From NCBI RefSeq assembly GCF_900188455.1, contig NZ_FZOL01000010.1:124001-188000 (forward strand): DNA of 64,000 nt, read 5' to 3'. This stretch comes from Pseudomonas japonica (GTDB taxonomy: Bacteria; Pseudomonadota; Gammaproteobacteria; Pseudomonadales; Pseudomonadaceae). Numbering within the stretch: position 1 is the first letter of the stretch; each line of letters begins with the position of its first letter. This document shows, in pieces, positions 42,416 through 51,714 of the stretch. The notes under the pieces are model-generated. The model saw only the letters and a list, made by a program, of their open reading frames with translations. It searched no databases and had not been told where the DNA came from. The translations under genes were made by a program, and so were the position numbers.

Positions 42416-44113
42416 ATGATTGAAAACTTTTGGAAGGATAAGTACCCAGCCGGGGTCGTTTCGCAGATCAACCCGGACGAGTACCCGAATATCCAGGCGG
42501 TATTGAAGCAGTCCTGCCAGCGTTTCGCCGATAAACCGGCATTCAGCAATCTGGGCAAGACCCTGACTTATGGCGAGCTGTACGAGTTGTCCGGTGCTTT
42601 CGCTGCGTACCTGCAGCAGCATACCGACCTGCAACCCGGAGATCGCATCGCCGTTCAACTGCCGAACGTTCTGCAATATCCCGTCGCGGTCTTCGGCGCC
42701 ATGCGTGCCGGCCTGATCGTGGTCAATACCAACCCGCTCTACACGGCGCGGGAAATGGAACATCAATTCAACGACTCCGGTGCCAAGGCGCTGGTGTGCC
42801 TGGCGAACATGGCGCACCTGGCCGAGAAGGTCGTACCGAAGACGTCGGTCAAGCACATCGTGGTCACCGAAGTCGCCGACCTGCTGCCGCCGCTCAAGCG
42901 TCTGCTGGTCAACAGCGTGATCAAGTACGTGAAGAAGATGGTCCCGGCCTACAACCTGCCGACCGCGGTGAGCTTCAACGACGCGCTGGCCAAGGGGCGC
43001 GGCAAGCCGGTCAGGGAAGCCTCGCCGGCCAGCGACGAAGTCGCCGTGCTGCAGTACACCGGCGGCACCACCGGTGTGGCCAAGGGCGCGATGCTGACCC
43101 ACCGCAACCTGGTGTCCAACATGCTGCAGTGCCGGGCGTTGATGGGCTCCAACCTCAACCAGGGCTGCGAGATCCTGATCACCCCGCTGCCGCTGTATCA
43201 CATCTACGCCTTCACCTTCCATTGCATGGCGATGATGCTGATCGGCAACCACAACATCCTGATCAGCAACCCGCGCGACCTGCCGGCGATGGTCAAGGAA
43301 CTGTCGAAGTGGAAGTTCAGCGGCTTCGTCGGTCTCAACACCCTGTTCGTCGCCCTGTGCAACAACGAGGACTTCCGCCGCCTCGACTTCTCCGGGATGA
43401 AGCTCACCCTGTCCGGGGGCATGGCCCTGCAGATGTCGGTGGCCGAGCGCTGGAAGGATGTCACCGGTTGCGCCATCTGCGAAGGCTACGGCATGACCGA
43501 GACCAGCCCGGTGGCGGCGGTCAACCCGGCCGAGCGCAACCAGATCGGCACCATCGGCATTCCGGTGCCTTCGACCCTGTGCAAGATCATCGACGACGCC
43601 GGCAACGAACTGCCGCTGGGTGAAGTCGGCGAGCTGTGCATCAAGGGCCCGCAGGTGATGAAAGGGTACTGGGAGCGTCCCGATGCCACTGACGAGATCC
43701 TCGACGGCGAAGGCTGGTTGAAGACCGGCGATATCGCGCTGATCCAGGCCGACGGCTACATGCGTATCGTCGACCGCAAGAAGGACATGATCCTGGTCTC
43801 CGGCTTCAACGTGTACCCCAACGAGCTGGAAGACGTGCTCGCGGCCCTGCCGGGTGTGCTGCAGTGCGCGGCGATCGGCGTGCCGGACGAGAAGTCGGGC
43901 GAGGTGATCAAGATGTTCATCGTCGCCAGGCCGGGCGTGACCCTGACCCGCGAGCAGGTGATGGAGCACATGCGTGCCAACGTCACTGGCTACAAGGTGC
44001 CGCGTTACGTCGAGTTCCGCGATGCGCTGCCGACGACCAACGTCGGCAAGATCCTGCGGCGCGAGCTGCGGGATGAAGAGTTGAAGAAGCTGGGACTCAA
44101 GAAGATCGCCTGA
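42416..44113 (+). CDS. fadD: Long-chain fatty acid-CoA ligase (FadD1-like)
   Basis: This 565-residue paralogue of the preceding gene has the same motifs: LQYTGGTTGVAKGAMLTHRN, CEGYGMTETSPVAA, EGWLKTGDIALIQADGYMR, and DRKKDMILVSGFNVYPNELE. The frame is open from 42260; I choose ATG 42416 because a GGAGGAG ribosome site lies ten bases upstream and the protein then begins MIENFWKDKYPAGV, like the first copy. Two FadDs with different promoters usually mean different chain-length preference or regulation. A terminator at 44125 closes the gene. Confidence 0.92.
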   Translation: MIENFWKDKYPAGVVSQINPDEYPNIQAVLKQSCQRFADKPAFSNLGKTLTYGELYELSGAFAAYLQQHTDLQPGDRIAVQLPNVLQYPVAVFGAMRAGLIVVNTNPLYTAREMEHQFNDSGAKALVCLANMAHLAEKVVPKTSVKHIVVTEVADLLPPLKRLLVNSVIKYVKKMVPAYNLPTAVSFNDALAKGRGKPVREASPASDEVAVLQYTGGTTGVAKGAMLTHRNLVSNMLQCRALMGSNLNQGCEILITPLPLYHIYAFTFHCMAMMLIGNHNILISNPRDLPAMVKELSKWKFSGFVGLNTLFVALCNNEDFRRLDFSGMKLTLSGGMALQMSVAERWKDVTGCAICEGYGMTETSPVAAVNPAERNQIGTIGIPVPSTLCKIIDDAGNELPLGEVGELCIKGPQVMKGYWERPDATDEILDGEGWLKTGDIALIQADGYMRIVDRKKDMILVSGFNVYPNELEDVLAALPGVLQCAAIGVPDEKSGEVIKMFIVARPGVTLTREQVMEHMRANVTGYKVPRYVEFRDALPTTNVGKILRRELRDEELKKLGLKKIA

Positions 44114-44124
44114 TCTTCCTGCCG

Positions 44125-44150
44125 AAAGGGCCGCACATGCGGCCCTTTTC
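44125..44150 (+). terminator. Rho-independent terminator after fadD
   Basis: AAAGGGCCGCA and TGCGGCCCTTT pair perfectly around CA, with a T-rich end. A REP pair follows. Confidence 0.85.
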
Positions 44151-44171
44151 AATGCGCGCGTACTTCCGCCT

Positions 44172-44273
44172 GTAGGAGCGTGGCTTGCCCGCGAAAGGAC
44201 CGCACAGCGGTCCCATTGAGATGTCATCGGGGACCGCTGTGCGGTCCTTTCGCGGGCAAGCCACGCTCCTACG
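44172..44273. repeat. REP pair (REPIN-like)
   Basis: Two inverted REP copies (GTAGGAGCGTGGCTTGCCCG and CGGGCAAGCCACGCTCCTAC) with GGACCGC/GCGGTCC side stems sit between the convergent fadD and FAD-oxidoreductase genes. Confidence 0.9.
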
Positions 44274-44290
44274 GGGGGATTGCGTGCACG

Positions 44291-45598
44291 TCAGCGCAGT
44301 TTCTCGAGCATCTGGTAGTACCACATCCCCGCCGCCAACAGCGGATTCCCCAGCAGATCCCCCATCGGCACGCGAATGTGCGAGCAGCCGGCGAAGGTAT
44401 CGAATTGCTCCAGCGTACCGGTGATCGCCTCGGCCATGATCTCGCCCATGATGTGGCTGGTGGCGATGCCGTGCCCGGAATAGCCCTGGCAGTACCAGAC
44501 GTTCTCCGACAGCTTGCCCAGTTGCGGAATGCGATTGACCACGATGCCCATGGCGCAACTCCATTGGAACTCGATCGGCACGCCTTTGAGCGCCGGGAAG
44601 GTGCGCTCGATGCACGGCCGCAGTTCGCCGGCGATATCCCGTGAGTCACGTCCCGAATAGTTGGCGCCGCCACCGAACAGCAGGCGGCCATCGGCGGTCA
44701 TGCGGTAGTAGTCGAGGACGAAGCGGCAGTCGTATACAGCCAGGTCGTGCGGGTTGAGCTGGCGGGCCAGGTCGCCCAGCGGCGCGGTGGTGACGATGCC
44801 GCCCATGGCCGGGAAGATCTTGCCCTTGAGCTGACCCGGTTCGAGCTTGTGATAGACGTCGCCGGCCAGCATCACCTGCTTCGCCTCGATCCGCCCTTGC
44901 GCGGTGACCACCGCCGGACGCGGGCCGTGGATGATCTCCAGGACCTGCGAGTTTTCGAAGATCAGCGCGCCCAGGCCATGGGCCGCGCGGGCTTCGCCCA
45001 GGCACAGGTTGAGCGGATGCAGGTGCAGGTTGCGCTGGTTCTTCAGCGCGCCGAGGTACAGCGGCGAGTCCAGGTGGCGCCGCACGCCCTCGCGGTCGAG
45101 CAGCTCGACCTGGTCGCCCATGCCGCGCAGCATTGCCTCGGTGGCGAAACCCTCCAGCTCGGCCATGTGCGACGGCTTCATCGCCGCATGCAGGTGGCCG
45201 CGCTTGAGGTCGCAGTCGATGCCGTAGCGCGCCACCCGCTGCTGAATGATGTCGTGCCCGCGAAAGCGCAGGTGCCAGATGAAATCGTCGACGTCATCGC
45301 CGAGGCGGGCGCGCATCTGTTTGCGCATGGCCTCGTCGCCGGACAGGCTGCCGGTGACCTGGCCGCCGTTGCGCCCGCTGGCGCCCCAGCCGATGCGGTT
45401 GGTTTCGACGATGGCCACCTTGAGGCCACGCTCGGCCAGTTCCACCGCGCTGGCGACACCGGTGAAGCCGCCACCGATGATCGCCACATCGACCTCCACC
45501 GTGCCTTGCAGGGTCGGGTACTGGGTCTGGTCGTTGAGGCTGGCGCTGTAATAGGAGGCGGCGCGCTGGGCGGTGCCAGTGTTCAAAGCTGCGTTCAT
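44291..45598 (-). CDS. FAD-dependent oxidoreductase, gamma-glutamylputrescine oxidase type
   Basis: This 435-residue protein is a DAO-type FAD enzyme with the dinucleotide site VAIIGGGFTGVASAVELAER near residue 35, the GRNGGQVTGSL block and the C-terminal GYSGHGIATSHIMGE. Its sequence and partner fit PuuB/PauB, which oxidises gamma-glutamylputrescine in the polyamine catabolic pathway. The partner gene at 45631 is a PuuA-like synthetase, 32 bases upstream. A related amine oxidase cannot be excluded without homology search. It is convergent with fadD across a REP pair. Confidence 0.85.
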   Translation of the reverse strand: MNAALNTGTAQRAASYYSASLNDQTQYPTLQGTVEVDVAIIGGGFTGVASAVELAERGLKVAIVETNRIGWGASGRNGGQVTGSLSGDEAMRKQMRARLGDDVDDFIWHLRFRGHDIIQQRVARYGIDCDLKRGHLHAAMKPSHMAELEGFATEAMLRGMGDQVELLDREGVRRHLDSPLYLGALKNQRNLHLHPLNLCLGEARAAHGLGALIFENSQVLEIIHGPRPAVVTAQGRIEAKQVMLAGDVYHKLEPGQLKGKIFPAMGGIVTTAPLGDLARQLNPHDLAVYDCRFVLDYYRMTADGRLLFGGGANYSGRDSRDIAGELRPCIERTFPALKGVPIEFQWSCAMGIVVNRIPQLGKLSENVWYCQGYSGHGIATSHIMGEIMAEAITGTLEQFDTFAGCSHIRVPMGDLLGNPLLAAGMWYYQMLEKLR

Positions 45599-45630
45599 GA
45601 GGCGAATCCTTGGCGAAAGTGAAAAGCGGT

Positions 45631-46995
45631 TCAGGCCTGGGTCAGGTACCAGCGCCAGTCCTGTTCGCCGACTTCGGCCATGAACTGACGGTATTCGGCG
45701 CGCTTGACCGCGAGGTAGACGCCGAGGAAGTCGGCGCCGAAGGTGTCGCGGGCCCAGGCCGAGCGCTCCAGGGCTTGCAGCGAGCTGAGCCAGTCGGTGG
45801 GCAGCAGTTCGGTGGCCTGGGCGTAGCCGTTGCCTTCCACCGGCGCACCCGGGTCGAGTTGCTGGCGCAGACCATGATGGACCGCGCCGAGCAGGGCGGC
45901 GGCGGCCAGGTACGGGTTGGCGTCGGCGCCGCAGATGCGGTGCTCGATATGTCGGGTCGGGGCCGGGCCGCCGGGCACGCGCAGGCTCACGGTGCGGTTG
46001 TCGATGCCCCAGGTCGGCGCCAGTGGCGCGTAGCTGTTGGCCTGGAAGCGGCGGTAGGAGTTGGCGTTGGGGCAGAACAGCAGCAGCGAGTCGAGCAGGG
46101 CGGCGAGCATCCCGCCCACTGCCTGGCGCAGCAGCGGCGTGCCGGCCGGGTCTTCGCTGGCGAACAGGTTGTTGCCGTCGGCATCGGCCAGGCTCACATG
46201 CAGGTGCATGCCGGTGCCGGCCAGGTGATCGAAGGGCTTGGCCATGAAGCAGGCCTGCATGCCGTGCTGGTGCGCCACGCCCTTGACGATGCGCTTGTAG
46301 CGCACCGCCTGGTCCATCGCCAGCAGCGCGTCGCCGTGCTCCAGGGTGATTTCCACCTGGCCCGGGGCGTATTCGGAAATCGCCGTGCGCGCCGGGATGC
46401 CTTGGGCCTTGCAGGCGGCGTAGAGGTCGGCGAGGAAGGGTTCGATCTGTTCCAGTTCACGCAGGCCATAGACCTGCGTGCTTCGCGGTCGCCCGCCGTC
46501 GGCATCCAGCGCCGGCTGCGGTCGGCCCTGGCCATCGCGCTGCTGGTCGAGCAGGTAGAACTCCAGCTCGCAGGCCATCACCGGGTGGTAGCCGTCGGCC
46601 TTGAGCGCCTCGATCACTCGCAGCAGGACATGCCGCGGATCGGCGACCGCGGCGGGCAGACCCGCACTCGGGTGCATGCTGACCTGCACCGCCGCGGTGG
46701 GGATCCTGCGCCAGGGCAGGCGCACCAGGCTGCCTTCCAGCGGATAGGCGCGACAGTCGATATCGCCGACGTCCCAGACCAGCCCGGAGTTTTCCACATC
46801 CTCGCCGTGCAGGGTCAGGCCGAGGATGGTGCTGGGCAGCGGCCGGCCGCTTTCGTAGACCGCCAGCAGTTCCTCGCGGTGCAGCAGCTTGCCGCGGGGC
46901 ACGCCGTTGGCGTCGAGGATGAACAGCTCGATCATCTCGATATCGGGGTTGGCGGCCAGGAATTCGCGGGCTTGCTCGATGGGGGCAAAGTGCAT
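45631..46995 (-). CDS. Glutamine-synthetase-like gamma-glutamylpolyamine synthetase
   Basis: This 454-residue enzyme belongs to the glutamine synthetase superfamily, of the PuuA/PauA kind that ligates glutamate to putrescine or another polyamine. Catalytic blocks include ILDANGVPRGKLLHREE, FDHLAGTGMHLHVSLADADGNN with the metal His and Asp, and the ATP block APTRHIEHRICGADANPYLAAAALLGAV. With the downstream PuuB-like oxidoreductase it could start a glutamylated polyamine route. I recall multiple pauA/pauB paralogues in Pseudomonas, so substrate and symbol are left open. Confidence 0.88.
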   Translation of the reverse strand: MHFAPIEQAREFLAANPDIEMIELFILDANGVPRGKLLHREELLAVYESGRPLPSTILGLTLHGEDVENSGLVWDVGDIDCRAYPLEGSLVRLPWRRIPTAAVQVSMHPSAGLPAAVADPRHVLLRVIEALKADGYHPVMACELEFYLLDQQRDGQGRPQPALDADGGRPRSTQVYGLRELEQIEPFLADLYAACKAQGIPARTAISEYAPGQVEITLEHGDALLAMDQAVRYKRIVKGVAHQHGMQACFMAKPFDHLAGTGMHLHVSLADADGNNLFASEDPAGTPLLRQAVGGMLAALLDSLLLFCPNANSYRRFQANSYAPLAPTWGIDNRTVSLRVPGGPAPTRHIEHRICGADANPYLAAAALLGAVHHGLRQQLDPGAPVEGNGYAQATELLPTDWLSSLQALERSAWARDTFGADFLGVYLAVKRAEYRQFMAEVGEQDWRWYLTQA

Positions 46996-47098
46996 GGTGT
47001 TCTCGCTTGCGCCACGCGGGCGCGCAGACCGTCCGCGCCTCGGGGCGCGGCGGCAATCGACGGAATGGCCGGCGCACGGGCGCCGGCAGTGGGGTCGG

Positions 47099-47257
47099 TC
47101 AGGCGAGAACGGAATCTGGTGGGCGTGCGTGACGGCAATGCCACAGGGCCCAGAAGGCGAGGATCACGTGGATCAGCGGGTTTTCCCCACGGCGAGCCCG
47201 CACCTTCGGGAACGAAAGGGCCTGGCACGGATGGGACACAGCGGTGGGCAAAATCAT
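47099..47257 (-). CDS. Possible 52-residue small ORF upstream of the synthetase
   Basis: The gap 46996-47564 (about 570 bases) holds this ORF, a REP pair and little else. It encodes MILPTAVSHPCQALSFPKVR, then a segment with NPLIHVILAFWALWHC, a short hydrophobic stretch, on the same strand as the synthetase and 104 bases upstream. An AAGGA lies directly against the ATG, too close to be a good ribosome site. A longer overlapping ORF reads in another frame, so coding is uncertain. Confidence 0.2.
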   Translation of the reverse strand: MILPTAVSHPCQALSFPKVRARRGENPLIHVILAFWALWHCRHARPPDSVLA

Positions 47258-47360
47258 TCCTTGATACTCCCATGCTGGCTAAGGGTTATTAAATTGGCGT
47301 TTGTGTAACTTCAGGCAAGGTTCTGCTAAACAATCCAGGGCGATCTCTGCCTAAAACCCC

Positions 47361-47476
47361 GTAGGAGCGTGGCTTGCCCGCGAAGGACCGTGCAACGGTC
47401 CCTGACATCAGTGCCATCTGGGACCGCTGCGCGGTCCTTCGCGGTGGTTCGTCACACGACAAGCCACGCTCCTACG
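47361..47476. repeat. REP pair, second arm with an internal insertion
   Basis: The first arm (GTAGGAGCGTGGCTTGCCCGCGAAGG) is normal. In the second the usual CCTTCGCGGGCAAGCC is interrupted by about 16 bases (TGGTTCGTCACACGA) before CAAGCCACGCTCCTAC. The insertion contains TCGTCACACGA, itself partly palindromic. Confidence 0.85.
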
Positions 47477-47564
47477 GGTTTGTGGCCAGCCATGCCCGGG
47501 GAATCGTGCCGAGCCCCGGCAAATCTGCGACAATCGCCGGCTAACCTGCGCCGCCACAGACCTC

Positions 47565-50500
47565 ATGACTGACCAGAACGCCGCCATCGGGCAACTGCTG
47601 AAAAACCTCGATCACGCCATGGCCGCCGAGCGCCACCGTCTGCGCCGGCAGTTGCACGAACTGCGCAAGCGCCCCGACGACGCCAAGCTCGCCCAGTGGG
47701 CCGAGCGGGTCCAGGCCTCCTGCGACCAGGCCGCCGCGCGCAAGGCCAGCGTGCCGAGCATCCGCTACGACGATAGCCTGCCGATCGCCGCCAAGCGCGA
47801 CGAGATCAAGAAACTGGTCGCGGAAAACCAGGTGGTGATCATCGCCGGCGAAACCGGTTCGGGGAAAACCACCCAGTTGCCGAAGATCTGCCTGGAGCTG
47901 GGCCGCGGCCAGTACGGCCTGATCGCCCACACCCAGCCACGGCGGATCGCCGCGCGCAGCGTCGCCAGCCGGGTCGCCGAGGAACTGGGCACGCCGCTGG
48001 GGGCACTGGTCGGCTACCAGGTGCGCTTCGAGGACCAGAGCGACGCCAATACCCTGGTCAAGCTGATGACCGATGGCATCCTCCTGGCCGAAACCCAGCA
48101 CGACCGCTTCCTCGAACGCTACGACACGATCATCGTCGACGAAGCCCACGAACGCAGCCTGAACATCGACTTCCTGCTGGGTTACCTGAAGACGCTGCTG
48201 CCGCGCCGTCCCGACCTCAAGGTGATCATCACCTCGGCGACCATCGACCTGGAGCGCTTCTCCAAGCACTTCGACGACGCGCCGATCATCGAAGTCTCCG
48301 GGCGCACCTACCCGGTGGAAACCTGGTACCGCCCGCTGACCAGCGAGCAGGACGAGGAGGGCAACCGGGTCGAGGACGACCTCACCGTGGACCAGGCGAT
48401 CCTCGCCACCCTCGACGAGATCGCCGCCCACGAGCGCAGCGTCGGCAAGGGCCCGGGCGACGTGCTGGTGTTCCTCCCCGGCGAGCGCGAGATCCGCGAT
48501 GCCGCCGAGGTGCTGCGCAAGGCGCAGTTGCGCCACACCGAGATCCTGCCGCTGTATGCGCGTCTGTCGCCGGCCGAGCAGCAGCGCATCTTCCAGTCCC
48601 ATCCGGGGCGTCGAGTGGTACTGGCGACCAACGTCGCCGAGACCTCGCTGACCGTGCCGGGCATCCGCTACGTGATCGACAGCGGCACCGCGCGCATCAG
48701 CCGCTACAGCTACCGCGCCAAGGTCCAGCGCCTGCCGATCGAGGCGGTGTCGCAGGCCAGCGCCAACCAGCGCAAGGGCCGTTGCGGCCGGGTCGAGCCG
48801 GGCATCTGCGTGCGCCTGTACAGCGAAGAGGATTTCAACGCGCGACCGGCCTTCACCGATCCGGAAATCCTGCGTACCAACCTCGCCGCGGTGATCCTGC
48901 AGATGCTCCATCTGCGCCTCGGCGAGATCGATGCCTTCCCGTTCATCGAGCCGCCGGATGGCAAGGCCATCAGCGATGGTTTCAACCTGCTGCAGGAGCT
49001 CTCGGCGGTCAATCGCGAGAACCAGCTGACCCCGCTCGGCCGTCAGCTGGCGCGCCTGCCGGTGGACCCGCGGCTGGGCCGCATGCTGCTGGAAGGGGCG
49101 AAACAGGGCAGTCTGCAGGAAGTGCTGATCGTCGCCAGCGCCCTGTCGGTGCAGGATCCGCGCGAGCGTCCGCCGGAGCGCCAGCAGGCCGCCGACCAGG
49201 CCCACGCGCAATGGAAGGACGCCGATTCCGATTTCGCCGCGCTGGTCAATCTGTGGCGCGGCTTCGAGGAGCAGCGCCAGGCGCTGACCTCCAGTCCGCT
49301 GCGCAACTGGTGCCGGAAGAACTTCCTCAACTACCTGCGCCTGCGCGAATGGCGCGACGCCCATCGTCAACTCGGGCTGATCTGCCGTGACCTGCAACTG
49401 GGCATCAACAAGGAGCCGGCGGACTTCCCGCAGCTGCACAAGGCGATCCTCTCCGGCCTGCTCAGCCAGATCGGCCAGAAGACCGAGGACGGCGACTACC
49501 TCGGCGCGCGCCAGCGGCGTTTCTGGGTCCATCCGTCGTCCGGCATCGGCAAGAAACGCCCGCAATGGCTGATGACCGCCGAACTGGTGGAAACCACCAA
49601 GCTCTACGCGCGCATGGTGGCCAAGATCGATTCCGACTGGATCGAGCCGTTGGCCGGGCATCTGTTGAAGAAAAACCACTTCGAGCCGCACTGGGAGAAG
49701 AAGCGCGGTCAGGTGGTGGCGTTCGAGCAGGTGACCCTGTACGGCCTGATCGTGGTCGGCCGGCGCCCGGTGCATTACGGCCCGATCGATCCGCAGACCT
49801 CCCGCGAGCTGTTCATCCGCGAAGGTCTGGTCGGTGGCGAGATCAACTCCCGCGCCAGGTGCCTGGCGGCGAACAAGAAGCTGCTGGAAGAACTCGACGA
49901 ACTGGAGGCCAAGGCCCGCCGGCGCGACATCCTTGCCGACGAGGAAACCCTCTACGGCTTCTACGAGGAGCGTCTGCCGGCGGAGATCCACCAGGCCGCG
50001 ACCTTCGACAGCTGGTACCGGGTCAATAGCCAGCAGGACCCCAACCTGCTGATCATGCGCGCCGAGGACGTACTGGCCCGCGAGGCCAGCGAGGTCACCG
50101 CCGCGCAGTACCCGGACACCCTGCGCCTGGGCGATCTGAAGCTCTCGCTGAGCTATCACTTCGAGCCCAACCACCCGCGCGATGGCGTCACCGTGCGGGT
50201 CCCGGCGCCGCTCTTGCCGAGCCTGCCGGGCGAGCGCCTGGAATGGCTGGTGCCGGGGCTGCTGGAGGCCAAGTGCATCGCCCTGGTGCGCAACCTGCCC
50301 AAGGCCCTGCGCAAGAACTTCGTGCCGGTGCCGGACTTCGTCAAGGCGGCGCTGGCGCGCATGACCTTCGCCGAGGGCTCGTTGCCCCAGGCGCTGGGCC
50401 GCGAGCTGCTGCGCATGACCGGCGCGCGGGTCGCCGACGAGGCCTGGGCCGAGGCGGCGGCGCAGGTGGAAAACCACCTGAAGATGAACATCGAAGTGGT

Positions 50501-51476
50501 CGACGGCCAGGGCAAGTTCCTCGGTGAAGGCCGCGACCTGGCAGAACTGACCGCGCGCTTCGCCGCCGCCAGCCAGGCGGCGCTGGCCGTGCCGCAGTCG
50601 GAAAAAACGCAGAAACCGGTGGAAGCCAAGGGCTTCGGCAAGGTCGAGCAGACCGCCCAGCAGAAGATCGCCGGGCTGTCGATGACGGTCTATCCGGCGC
50701 TGGTGGAAGAGGGCGGCACGGTCAAGGAAGGGCGTTTCTCGACCCAGGCCGAGGCGACCTTCCAGCACCGTCGCGCCTTGCAGCGCCTGCTCCTGCAGCA
50801 ACTGGCGGAGCCGGCGAAGTTCCTCCGCGGCAAACTGCCGGGCCTGACCGAACTGGGCCTGCTCTATCGCGAGCTGGGCCGGGTCGAGTCGCTGGTCGAG
50901 GATATCCTCCTGGCCAGCCTCGACAGCTGCGTGCTCGAAGGCGAAAGCACCCTGCCGCGCGATGGCGCGGCCCTGGCCTCGCTGGCCGAGCGCAAGCGCG
51001 GTGACTGGAGCGATCATGCCGAGCGCCTGGCGCGCCTGGTTCTGGACATCCTCAAGCTGTGGCACGGCCTGCAGAAGCGCTTCAAGGGCAAGATCGACCT
51101 GGCCCAGGCGGTGGCGCTCAACGATATCAAGCAGCAGGTCGGCAACCTGGTGTACCCGGGGTTCGTCCGGGAAACCCCGGGGATCTGGCTCAAGGAACTG
51201 CCGCGCTACCTGAAGGCGGTGGAACTGCGTCTGGAAAAACTCGGCGCGCAGGTGCAGAAGGACCGGGTCTGGAGCGGCGAACTGGGCAACTGCTGGACGC
51301 AGTACAAGGCCCGTGCCGACAAGCATGCCCAGGAAGGCAAGCGCGACGAACAGCTGCAGTTGTATCGCTGGTGGCTGGAAGAGTACCGGGTATCGCTGTT
51401 CGCCCAGCAACTCGGGACCAAGGTGCCGATTTCCGACAAACGCCTGAGCAAACAGTGGAGTCAGGTGGAAGCCTGA
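47565..51476 (+). CDS. hrpA: ATP-dependent RNA helicase HrpA
   Basis: This 1303-residue DEAH-box helicase remodels RNA, reportedly acting on translating ribosomes and mRNA fate. Walker A is AGETGSGKTTQLPKICLELG, motif II is VDEAHERSLN (the DEAH box), motif III is TSATID and motif VI reads QRKGRCGRVEPGICVRLYS. The HA2 (helicase-associated) and OB-fold regions follow to about residue 800, and a long C-terminal domain of HrpA type completes it. The usual size is about 1300 residues, and the ATG at 47565 fits. The gene is not obviously in an operon. Confidence 0.95.
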   Translation: MTDQNAAIGQLLKNLDHAMAAERHRLRRQLHELRKRPDDAKLAQWAERVQASCDQAAARKASVPSIRYDDSLPIAAKRDEIKKLVAENQVVIIAGETGSGKTTQLPKICLELGRGQYGLIAHTQPRRIAARSVASRVAEELGTPLGALVGYQVRFEDQSDANTLVKLMTDGILLAETQHDRFLERYDTIIVDEAHERSLNIDFLLGYLKTLLPRRPDLKVIITSATIDLERFSKHFDDAPIIEVSGRTYPVETWYRPLTSEQDEEGNRVEDDLTVDQAILATLDEIAAHERSVGKGPGDVLVFLPGEREIRDAAEVLRKAQLRHTEILPLYARLSPAEQQRIFQSHPGRRVVLATNVAETSLTVPGIRYVIDSGTARISRYSYRAKVQRLPIEAVSQASANQRKGRCGRVEPGICVRLYSEEDFNARPAFTDPEILRTNLAAVILQMLHLRLGEIDAFPFIEPPDGKAISDGFNLLQELSAVNRENQLTPLGRQLARLPVDPRLGRMLLEGAKQGSLQEVLIVASALSVQDPRERPPERQQAADQAHAQWKDADSDFAALVNLWRGFEEQRQALTSSPLRNWCRKNFLNYLRLREWRDAHRQLGLICRDLQLGINKEPADFPQLHKAILSGLLSQIGQKTEDGDYLGARQRRFWVHPSSGIGKKRPQWLMTAELVETTKLYARMVAKIDSDWIEPLAGHLLKKNHFEPHWEKKRGQVVAFEQVTLYGLIVVGRRPVHYGPIDPQTSRELFIREGLVGGEINSRARCLAANKKLLEELDELEAKARRRDILADEETLYGFYEERLPAEIHQAATFDSWYRVNSQQDPNLLIMRAEDVLAREASEVTAAQYPDTLRLGDLKLSLSYHFEPNHPRDGVTVRVPAPLLPSLPGERLEWLVPGLLEAKCIALVRNLPKALRKNFVPVPDFVKAALARMTFAEGSLPQALGRELLRMTGARVADEAWAEAAAQVENHLKMNIEVVDGQGKFLGEGRDLAELTARFAAASQAALAVPQSEKTQKPVEAKGFGKVEQTAQQKIAGLSMTVYPALVEEGGTVKEGRFSTQAEATFQHRRALQRLLLQQLAEPAKFLRGKLPGLTELGLLYRELGRVESLVEDILLASLDSCVLEGESTLPRDGAALASLAERKRGDWSDHAERLARLVLDILKLWHGLQKRFKGKIDLAQAVALNDIKQQVGNLVYPGFVRETPGIWLKELPRYLKAVELRLEKLGAQVQKDRVWSGELGNCWTQYKARADKHAQEGKRDEQLQLYRWWLEEYRVSLFAQQLGTKVPISDKRLSKQWSQVEA

Positions 51477-51714
51477 TCACCCTCGACCGGCAGGTGCCGG
51501 GGATGGCCGGGCAGAGGCCAACCCGGCGCAGTTGTGGCACACTTGGCGATATTTTTCGCCATCGGGGGGATTTCCCCGGGTGGCGATGACAAACACTCGG
51601 CAATGCCTCGTATGATCGGGTGCATTGCCTGTACGAGTTGGTACCTTGGTGCCAGCTCGCCGAACCGACCCGGTCGGCGCCCGCCTGGCGTCGGCCCCGA
51701 ACAGAGGATCGACC

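Noticed and set aside
47541..51410. Very long minus-strand open frame of about 1290 codons opposite hrpA
   Set aside because: It is the antisense shadow of a clear HrpA gene in GC-rich DNA; it has no recognisable domain, and the hrpA frame shows all helicase motifs.
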